Assembly (NCBI GenBank): GCA_910579125.1 | Contig: CAJTTH010000046.1 | Span: forward strand, 1,098-10,520 | Direction: 5' to 3' | Origin: an uncultured Oscillospiraceae bacterium | Lineage (GTDB): Bacteria > Bacillota > Clostridia > Oscillospirales > Ruminococcaceae | DNA: 9,423 nucleotides | In this document: positions 1 to 4,386 of the stretch, piece by piece | How positions within the stretch are numbered: position 1 is the stretch's first letter | How the letters are laid out: each line of letters starts with the position of its first letter | The notes under the pieces: model-generated | Databases searched by the model: none | Told to the model about the DNA's origin: nothing | The model's input: the letters and a program-made list of their open reading frames with translations, nothing else | Position numbers and translations under genes: made by a program

Positions 1-1
1 T

Positions 2-157
2 GCGCAAAATGAGAAAAAACTTGCCGTAAGGCGAAGAGGAATTATCACTTTTATTGCCGCCGGGATTGTATTCATTTTTTTGCTTGTAATATCGTGGATT
101 TCAGGGCAAGATGTCGGTAAGCAAATCGGAGAATTTATTTATAACTTAACGCATTAA
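2..157 (+). CDS. C-terminal fragment of an unidentified membrane protein
   Basis: An open frame runs in from the left edge and stops with TAA at 155-157, giving 51 visible residues. They begin with a charged stretch (NEKKLAVRRG), followed by one hydrophobic segment at about residues 14-31 (IITFIAAGIVFIFLLVIS) and a short tail ending in FIYNLTH. The basic residues before the hydrophobic stretch suggest that the N-terminal side is cytoplasmic and the tail outside. The gene converges on the relaxase gene, with the terminator hairpin at 208-233 between them. I do not recognise the family. It may be cargo of the mobile element or part of its transfer module. That it is a real gene is supported only by the membrane-like composition and an uninterrupted frame. 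Confidence 0.5.
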   Translation, partial: AQNEKKLAVRRRGIITFIAAGIVFIFLLVISWISGQDVGKQIGEFIYNLTH

Positions 158-199
158 CGTGCTGCAACGGCTTGAATGATCAACCTCAAAGACGAAAAG

Positions 200-233
200 G
201 AAACAAAGGCGGTGCCTTTTCACAAGCACCGCC
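200..233 (-). terminator. Rho-independent terminator after the relaxase gene
   Basis: An 8-bp perfect stem (GGCGGTGC at 208-215, GCACCGCC at 226-233) encloses a 10-nt loop. On the minus strand the stem is followed by the T-rich TTTGTTTCCTTTT. It begins 7 nt past the relaxase stop codon, where a terminator for the minus-strand transcript is expected. The + strand tail after the stem is not T-rich, so it probably acts on the relaxase transcript only. Confidence 0.75.
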
Positions 234-239
234 CTATCA

Positions 240-1577
240 TCATCTACGCTGCCCCCGCGCTCTCGGATTGAGGAATGCTTGCAGCTTTTCCACCAGTCCC
301 AAGCTCTTGATAAACTCCAAGACCCGCAAATGTTTTCCTTTCAGTTCGCGCAGCTCGTTTTGAACTTTGCTCAACTCGAACCGAAACGGGCGCAGGGTTT
401 GAATTTCTTTTTTCAGACTTGTGGTTTCATCTTTCAAGTTTTCGTTTTCTTGTGTGAGTTCGTCAATTTGCTGATGAAGTTTACCGTCGTTGTGTTCGAC
501 AGCGATCTGTTTCTTGGCAAGGTCGGCGAGTTTATCATAATCCTCTCGCGCAACCGTAACTTTGCCGCCGACAAGAGTCTTACCTGTTTCAATACCGTCA
601 ACGTCCTTGATTTGAGAAACCTTTTCGGCGCTATGTTTCAGCAGCGTTTGATTATCGACAAGCGCTGATGTCGTTTCCGAGAGAGCGGCGCTCTTTTCGG
701 TGAGCTTCGTTTCGAGATGTTCCACGCTCTCGCGTTTTTCTTGAAGCTCCGTTCCAAGATGTTCAAGTTCGCTTTCCGCGTTTTCGATAGCCTGTTCGCG
801 CCACTCCAAAATCAAGTTCTTGCTGCCGATTTCGCTGTCGAGGTGCTTGACTTCCTGTCGTTGTTCATCGGCTTTTTCTTTCAGCTCGGCATACTCCTTA
901 TATTGCTCAACGGTAAGACTGCCGCGAGATTTTTCGGGAGCTGAGATTTCAATTCCGTGCGCCTTGCAGATTTTCTCTAAAACCGCACGTTCAGCCAACC
1001 GCCAACGGTTTATCGCGTCCTTGCCCGTTCCGTAGCCCATTTCTTTGAGAGCTTGCGCCAGACCATTCTGTGTATCAACTCCCTGCTTGTAATGCCCGAC
1101 AGGAATATAGTCGATATGTAAATGGGGCGTTCGTTCGTCCAAATGCAAGGCTGAAAAGAAAATGTGGAAATTCGGGTTACGCTCTTGAAAACCCTGTGCA
1201 TATATTTTAAGGCACTCGGCGGCTATTTGTCCGTCAGGAGTTCCAACACCCGTATCGTTCATAGTTCCAATCTGCACAACATCCTCATAGAAACTTTTTC
1301 TCTTGTCCGCCGAAGTAACCACATATGGCGGCGGAGTTTTCCGATTAAAGGCGTGTTCAAAGTAGCTCGTGGATATTCGGCGGTCAGCTCTCTTCTGTCT
1401 CGCATTGTATCTCTCCACCGCCGTGCCGAATATTTCATCGTAGGCTTGCTCAATCGGTTGGTCAACGAAAACCACATTATCTTTCGTGCGGGATACGTCA
1501 ACATTTGCCGCGCTGAACGTTCGCCTGTTATGCGTGAGGCTGCCCTTGCCTTGACAGTGGGAAATCGTCTTTGCCAC
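240..1577 (-). CDS. MobV-family relaxase (Mob/Pre plasmid recombination enzyme)
   Basis: This 445-residue protein is a conjugative relaxase. It would nick oriT and stay attached to the DNA strand that is transferred by a helper conjugation machine. The N-terminus MAKTISHCQGKGSLTHNRRTF is typical of the Mob_Pre family. His16 in LTHNRR lines up with the nucleophilic His22 of pMV158 MobM, whose context is FKHNER. The metal-binding motif HLDERTPHLH lies at residues 145-154. From about residue 220 to 415 the protein is rich in Glu, Lys, Gln and heptad-like repeats, a long coiled coil usual in MobV C-termini. The frame opens at 1697, and ATGs lie at 1610 and 1586. I chose GTG at 1577 because AAAGGAG sits 9 nt upstream of it and the family begins with exactly these residues. 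The ATG at 1586 directly abuts that ribosome site and so is unlikely. The gene is probably the last of the xis-int-ATPase transcript. Family and start are well supported; activity is inferred. Confidence 0.93.
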   Translation of the reverse strand: MAKTISHCQGKGSLTHNRRTFSAANVDVSRTKDNVVFVDQPIEQAYDEIFGTAVERYNARQKRADRRISTSYFEHAFNRKTPPPYVVTSADKRKSFYEDVVQIGTMNDTGVGTPDGQIAAECLKIYAQGFQERNPNFHIFFSALHLDERTPHLHIDYIPVGHYKQGVDTQNGLAQALKEMGYGTGKDAINRWRLAERAVLEKICKAHGIEISAPEKSRGSLTVEQYKEYAELKEKADEQRQEVKHLDSEIGSKNLILEWREQAIENAESELEHLGTELQEKRESVEHLETKLTEKSAALSETTSALVDNQTLLKHSAEKVSQIKDVDGIETGKTLVGGKVTVAREDYDKLADLAKKQIAVEHNDGKLHQQIDELTQENENLKDETTSLKKEIQTLRPFRFELSKVQNELRELKGKHLRVLEFIKSLGLVEKLQAFLNPRARGQRR

Positions 1578-1626
1578 AACAATCATCTCCTTTCGTTCGG
1601 TAACTTTCATCTTAGCCGCGCTCTTT

Positions 1627-1740
1627 TTACTTTCGTGCCGAAAGTAACGCCATAGTACCTTTGACAGCGTTTTGCGCAACGCGCATAATGCGATCAAAGG
1701 TACAGGCGCTCTCCGAGGGGCAAAGGGGCTGGCTGCCCCT
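1627..1740 (-). other. Candidate origin of transfer (oriT) upstream of the relaxase
   Basis: MobV oriTs normally lie just upstream of the mob gene and contain inverted repeats near the nick site. Here there are several. A 9-bp stem TTACTTTCG/CGAAAGTAA (1627-1635, 1639-1647) has a 3-nt loop. A perfect 10-bp pair GTACCTTTGA/TCAAAGGTAC lies at 1655-1664 and 1694-1703. Inside that pair are the palindrome TTGCGCAA (1672-1679) and CGCATAATGCG (1682-1692). A GC-rich hairpin AGGGGC/GCCCCT lies at 1724-1729 and 1735-1740. On the minus strand TATGGCGTTACTTTC loosely resembles the pMV158 nick context TAGTGTG/TTATAC, which would place the nick between 1648 and 1647. The nick position is a guess. The oriT assignment rests on position and repeat density. 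The rest of the gap (1741-1855) is GC-rich and shows no convincing gene. Confidence 0.6.
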
Positions 1741-1855
1741 CTGCACTCCCCGCTTTCGCGGCTGCCCTCTCTCCGCCGCCCACCCGAAAATCGGCACGGC
1801 TGAAAAGAATAATTTCGGTGGGCGACTGCGAGAATTTTTTTCTTTCAGTTGTGCC

Positions 1856-2020
1856 TTAATCAAACAGACTGTTCAGTCCGTCGCACATATTATCCTCGTA
1901 AAGTTCGCGTAATGTCATTCGGGGTCTGCGTGTTCTCCGAGCTGATAGGCTCAAGAAGAATAAGAGTGCAGCTCCCGCTCCAACCGCAATGGAAATTGTT
2001 GCTATAATCATCTGTTTCAT
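1856..2020 (-). CDS. Small single-pass membrane protein of the mobile element
   Basis: The product has 54 residues. One hydrophobic helix at about residues 4-25 (MIIATISIAVGAGAALLFFLSL) is followed by an Arg-rich stretch (ARRTRRPR) and an acidic tail (LRELYEDNMCDGLNSLFD). By the positive-inside rule the N-terminus is outside and the tail in the cytoplasm. The open frame extends upstream to 2122. I chose the ATG at 2020 because AAAGGAG lies 5 nt before it, and because the upstream part is the palindromic repeat region and the end of the ATPase gene. It lies between the ATPase and relaxase genes on the same strand and is probably co-transcribed with them. I do not recognise the family. A role in mobilization, for example docking at a coupling protein, would be speculation. 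Confidence 0.7.
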   Translation of the reverse strand: MKQMIIATISIAVGAGAALLFFLSLSARRTRRPRMTLRELYEDNMCDGLNSLFD

Positions 2021-2040
2021 AAGAACTCCTTTCAATTCCG

Positions 2041-2122
2041 TGACGGTCGTGTCGATGGTGACGATGTTTTTGACAGCGGAGGCGGTATGTAAAACATCGT
2101 CACGACCGTCACACATCGTCAC
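2041..2122. repeat. Long bulged palindrome built from a repeated 9-bp word
   Basis: The word GTGACGATG occurs on the + strand at 2058-2066, with a one-mismatch tandem copy GTGTCGATG directly before it at 2049-2057. On the minus strand it occurs at 2095-2103 and 2114-2122. These copies form a hairpin of 13 bp (2058-2070 with 2091-2103) plus 8 bp (TGACGGTC 2041-2048 with GACCGTCA 2104-2111). The loop is 20 nt, and there is a 9-nt one-sided bulge that is exactly the extra tandem copy. The right arm reaches into the stop codon of the ATPase gene, and the last minus-strand copy lies within its final codons. It could be an iteron-like replication or regulatory site, or an RNA hairpin between the two genes. 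No T-run follows, so it is not a typical terminator. Confidence 0.8.
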
Positions 2123-3128
2123 GTTTGCGCTTTAACACAACGCTCCTGCCGTTATGAGTGCGCGTGTTCTCGTAAATTATGCTGTACTCGTCAAGCAACC
2201 GTGCCGCTGTAACATTGAGTTTCATAGTAAGTGTGTTTGGCTTTATATCCTCTCCGAGCTTTCCTACTAATTCCGTTGCCGTTCCTGACCATTCGGATTT
2301 ATCTGCGAGAAATTCCTCAATCTTCTCCAACAACGGGTCTGGCGGTTCTTTCCAAAGTTCGGTTTCCGCGTTCTCAAAATCCCAACAGAGCTTTTCCTCG
2401 TTACGAACGAGGTTAATCTTTTGGTCTTGCTGATCGCGCCCCGATATTTCAAGCACAGCTTTGTTTGAGGTGCGTTTCTGCTTGTATAATAGAAACGCTC
2501 CGTCCGCAGCACCGAGCAGTCCGTTAGTTCCAGAAATCATATCAAAGGTATCGTCCGCTTTTTGCTTTCGGGTATGGTGAACGAGCAACAAACAGATTTT
2601 ATGGCTATCCGCGAATTGCTTTAGCTGTGTGATGATGTCGTAATCCGAGCCGTAGCTGTAACCCTCGCCGCCGATTTCGCGAACTTTTTGGAGCGTGTCA
2701 ATAATTACGAGTTTAGTCTCGGAGTGTTCCGAGATAAATTCTTGAAGCTGCTCGTTTAGTCCCTTGCCAAGCTGATGAGCCGTTACCGAGAAATGTAAAT
2801 CAGGCGCACAGTCTGTTCCAAACATTCGGTATAGCCGCTCTTGCAGTCGGAAATAATCGTCCTCTAACGCGAGATACAGCACCGAGTCTTTACGGACGGG
2901 ATAATCCCAAAGCGGCAGCCCCGTGCTAATGTGATAAGCGAGCTGGAGCATAAAGAAACTTTTGCCGACCTTCGGCGCTCCCACAAACAAGTACGTTCCC
3001 GCATATAGCACGCCGTCAATGATTGGCGGCTTGCCGTCATACACATTCTCGTAGAGTTCGGGCATTGAGATAGTCGGCAGATACGAGGAACGAGTGCAGC
3101 CATTCTTCCGCTTCACGCTTTGTTTCAA
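2109..3128 (-). CDS. RepA-like P-loop ATPase (AAA_25 / hexameric helicase type), start uncertain
   Basis: This RecA-fold ATPase resembles the RSF1010 RepA helicase group and the ATPases found in Clostridiales mobilizable elements. It would act in replication or processing of the excised element. Walker A is GAPKVGKS (residues 50-57 of the longest frame) and Walker B is LVIID (140-144). LLVHHTRK (181-188) and ISGTNGLLGAADG (198-210) are family landmarks. Residues from about 265 look like a winged-helix tail. Family-like sequence begins near Tyr16 (YLPTISMPELYENVY). The 15 residues before it are integrase codons read in another frame. The only in-frame starts are TTG at 3128, GTG at 3116 and ATG at 3065 (Met22), and none has a Shine-Dalgarno site. 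A stop codon lies four codons before the TTG. The body is intact and ends in KRKRDDV. Expression is therefore doubtful, although the coding frame is clean. Confidence 0.85.
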   Translation of the reverse strand: MKQSVKRKNGCTRSSYLPTISMPELYENVYDGKPPIIDGVLYAGTYLFVGAPKVGKSFFMLQLAYHISTGLPLWDYPVRKDSVLYLALEDDYFRLQERLYRMFGTDCAPDLHFSVTAHQLGKGLNEQLQEFISEHSETKLVIIDTLQKVREIGGEGYSYGSDYDIITQLKQFADSHKICLLLVHHTRKQKADDTFDMISGTNGLLGAADGAFLLYKQKRTSNKAVLEISGRDQQDQKINLVRNEEKLCWDFENAETELWKEPPDPLLEKIEEFLADKSEWSGTATELVGKLGEDIKPNTLTMKLNVTAARLLDEYSIIYENTRTHNGRSVVLKRKRDDV

Positions 3129-3225
3129 AGCCGCGCTTCATACTCTCGCGCCGTTTGCCTTGCCAATCGGTGTAGCGAAATCTTATGTACCACTTTCCTG
3201 TTTTGGTATCTTTCTTAGCTTTCAC
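3037..3225 (-). pseudogene. Tyrosine integrase, N-terminal arm-binding stub only
   Basis: The first 46 or so residues (KKDTKTGKWYIRFRYTDWQG followed by KREAEEWLHSF) match the arm-type DNA-binding domain (Arm-DNA-bind_4 type) of Gram-positive ICE/IME tyrosine recombinases. These are normally about 380-400 residues. Here the frame ends after 62 codons. The last 15 residues are ATPase gene codons read out of frame. The core-binding and catalytic domains with the Arg/His/Tyr residues are missing. Start: GTG at 3225, with a GAAGGGGG site 9 nt upstream, overlapping the stop of the excisionase gene by 4 nt (GTGA). The breakpoint lies close to 3083-3088. The simplest reading is an internal deletion from early in int to just inside the 5' end of the ATPase gene. 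The stub may still be translated and could bind arm sites. Confidence 0.82.
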
Positions 3226-3431
3226 GTTGCCACACCCCCTTCTGTAACTGCTGAAAATCCGTACAAGCACTTTTCGAGATAGGCACGAGGCAGTTTCCCC
3301 GAAATCGTCAAAAAGCCTTGCTTTTTCAGGTCTGTGTTCATTTCGCGTATCAGCTTATAAGCGTGACCGTTCGATATGCCCATAAGTTCTGCCAATTCGG
3401 CGGCTGTAATGTAGATGTTCTGTTGTTTCAT
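3222..3431 (-). CDS. Excisionase-like helix-turn-helix protein
   Basis: This is a 69-residue DNA-binding protein. The segment YITAAELAELMGISNGHAYK (residues 7-26) is a MerR/HTH_17-like helix-turn-helix, and a basic C-terminal part (GKLPRAYLEKCLYGF) follows. Small proteins of this type precede integrase genes in Clostridiales mobile elements and direct excision by bending DNA at the att arms. The ATG at 3431 has a near-perfect AAAGGAGG 8 nt upstream, so the start is firm. The stop overlaps the GTG of the integrase stub, which indicates translational coupling. It is the first gene of the minus-strand transcript from the promoter at 3489-3517. With the integrase truncated, excision would need an integrase from elsewhere. 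Assignment as Xis rests on size, fold and position rather than a specific motif. Confidence 0.8.
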   Translation of the reverse strand: MKQQNIYITAAELAELMGISNGHAYKLIREMNTDLKKQGFLTISGKLPRAYLEKCLYGFSAVTEGGVAT

Positions 3432-3471
3432 CGTAAAATCCTCCTTTTGAGTATTAACAGTATATTTAATA

Positions 3472-3514
3472 TTTATCGCTGTAGCTATACTATATCACAA
3501 AATTTTATCGTTGT
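3472..3514. promoter_or_regulatory. Candidate operator: direct repeats flanking the excisionase promoter
   Basis: TTTATCGCTGT (3472-3482) and TTTATCGTTGT (3504-3514) differ at one position and start 32 bp apart, about three helical turns. The first covers the predicted transcription start and the second touches the -35 box of the minus-strand promoter. This spacing suits a repressor bound on both sides of the -10 box. The XRE regulator gene next door is the natural candidate to bind here. Confidence 0.45.
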
Positions 3515-3517
3515 CAA
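3489..3517 (-). promoter_or_regulatory. Sigma-A promoter of the excisionase-ATPase-relaxase transcript
   Basis: On the minus strand TTGACA (3517-3512) and TATAGT (3494-3489) are separated by exactly 17 nt. This is a near-consensus vegetative promoter. The expected start near 3482 leaves a leader of about 50 nt before the excisionase ATG. A promoter this strong next to a regulator gene suggests that it is normally repressed. Confidence 0.82.
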
Positions 3518-3546
3518 TACTTTTTTCTATAATTTTTAAAAAATAC

Positions 3547-3575
3547 TTGATTTTTTTATATTTTCATGATATACT
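3547..3575 (+). promoter_or_regulatory. Sigma-A promoter of the XRE regulator gene
   Basis: TTGATT (3547-3552) and TATACT (3570-3575) are 17 nt apart in very AT-rich DNA. The expected start near 3582 gives a leader of about 26 nt with AAGAGGTG ahead of the ATG at 3608. It is divergent from, and does not overlap, the excisionase promoter. Confidence 0.75.
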
Positions 3576-3607
3576 AATATTGAAATTATATTTAAGAGGT
3601 GTTTTCT

Positions 3608-4210
3608 ATGTCTGGAATTAACTTTGGCGAGCGTATTCGCCTTGTCCGCAAGAACGCAGAGTGCAGTCAAAAGGAGTTCTGCGCCTTGCTCGATATACCG
3701 CAGTCCACATTATCGGCTTACGAAACCGACCGTATGCAGCCGACTATTGCAACACTCGTGAAGATAGCCGAGAAATTCAATGTGTCTGTGGATTGGCTGT
3801 GCGGCATTGAGAAAAGCGTTTCCACTTTCGGAACGCTCGGCGAAACATTAAGCGCAGTTTATGATTTAGCGGAGATAGAGGGATTGAAGATAGACTTTAC
3901 CATTAACGATCACTTGCCTAATGATATGGAAACAGCGGATAATAGGTGGTTTGTGTCAATGACAATTTATGGCAACGACGCAGATAACCCCTGCAATAGT
4001 GATTTCTGTAACGGCATACGGCAGATTTCCGACAATATCAGCGACTTGGAGTCCTATTCCATATCAAAGGAAATGTACGAAGCGGAAAAGGAGAGAATGA
4101 AAGGCTATTACAGCCTGCCTGTGACTAAGAAGGATATTCCCGAGCTTTCCCGCGAGGAGCGGCAAAAAAAGCACATAGAATGGGTAAAGCAACATTTGAA
4201 CGATGAATAA
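3608..4210 (+). CDS. XRE-family transcriptional regulator (element repressor)
   Basis: The product has 200 residues. An N-terminal Cro/CI-type helix-turn-helix covers about residues 6-66, including SQKEFCALLDIPQSTLSAYE with the recognition helix near 31-40, and ends in the usual VSVDWLCG. The C-terminal 130 residues match no family I recognise. They lack the Ser/Lys pair context of a LexA-type autoprotease and contain no clear metallopeptidase HExxH motif. The frame is open from a GTG at 3599, but that GTG lies inside the ribosome site AAGAGGTG. The ATG at 3608, 8 nt after AGAGG, is the better start. The gene is divergent from the excisionase gene and separated from it by an AT-rich region of about 175 bp with two strong promoters. 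It probably represses the excision/mobilization operon, in the manner of repressors of ICEs and phages. Binding sites and inducing signal are unknown. Confidence 0.85.
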   Translation: MSGINFGERIRLVRKNAECSQKEFCALLDIPQSTLSAYETDRMQPTIATLVKIAEKFNVSVDWLCGIEKSVSTFGTLGETLSAVYDLAEIEGLKIDFTINDHLPNDMETADNRWFVSMTIYGNDADNPCNSDFCNGIRQISDNISDLESYSISKEMYEAEKERMKGYYSLPVTKKDIPELSREERQKKHIEWVKQHLNDE

Positions 4211-4227
4211 CAACCGAGCATAACAAA

Positions 4228-4273
4228 AAGAGCCGCTGCACGAATGACATTAAGTCACTCTACAACGGCTCTT
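4228..4273 (-). terminator. Terminator hairpin between the regulator and guaA, possibly bidirectional
   Basis: AAGAGCCG (4228-4235) pairs with CGGCTCTT (4266-4273). Inside is a second small hairpin TGAC-ATTAA-GTCA (4245-4257 region) that extends to GAaTGAC/GTCAcTC with one mismatch. On the minus strand the stem is followed by TTTGTTA, giving CTCTTTTTG, so it can end the guaA transcript. On the + strand it follows the regulator stop by 17 nt but has only an AT-rich tail. The structured loop of 30 nt is longer than usual for a terminator. The remainder of the gap up to 4386 shows only the short repeats noted separately. Confidence 0.6.
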
Positions 4274-4312
4274 AATTTATATGTAGTTTACTCTCCACAA
4301 AAAGAGAAATGA

Positions 4313-4330
4313 GGTCAAACTGCGGTCAAA
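4313..4330 (+). repeat. Direct repeats GGTCAAA, possible integrase arm sites
   Basis: GGTCAAA occurs at 4313-4319 and 4324-4330, one helical turn (11 bp) apart and about 57-75 bp from the end of guaA. Tyrosine integrases of this type bind short direct repeats at such a distance from the crossover core through the arm-binding domain. The match is short and could be chance. Confidence 0.3.
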
Positions 4331-4386
4331 ATCGGTATCAATGTTTGAAAATTAGCTCTATAATGCGGTTTGCTGAGAGGCTTTGT

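Noticed and set aside
1578..1697. N-terminal extension of the relaxase to ATG 1697, 1610 or 1586
   Set aside because: The extension would encode the oriT-like repeats. The ribosome site and family N-terminus both point to GTG at 1577.
1627..1863. Overlapping open frames over the oriT candidate (78 residues on -, 83 residues on + at 1661-1912)
   Set aside because: Neither has a ribosome site or a protein-like composition. Both are explained by the GC-rich repeat region, and the minus frame overlaps the start of the relaxase frame.
2021..2122. Longer start (ATG 2122) for the small membrane protein
   Set aside because: It would translate the palindromic repeat and overlap the ATPase gene. A good ribosome site precedes the ATG at 2020.
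3037..3137. Programmed +1 frameshift making an integrase-ATPase fusion as an evolved system
   Set aside because: I see no recognisable slippery site or stimulatory structure, and integrases and ATPases of these families are normally separate. A deletion junction is simpler, though I keep the alternative in the findings.
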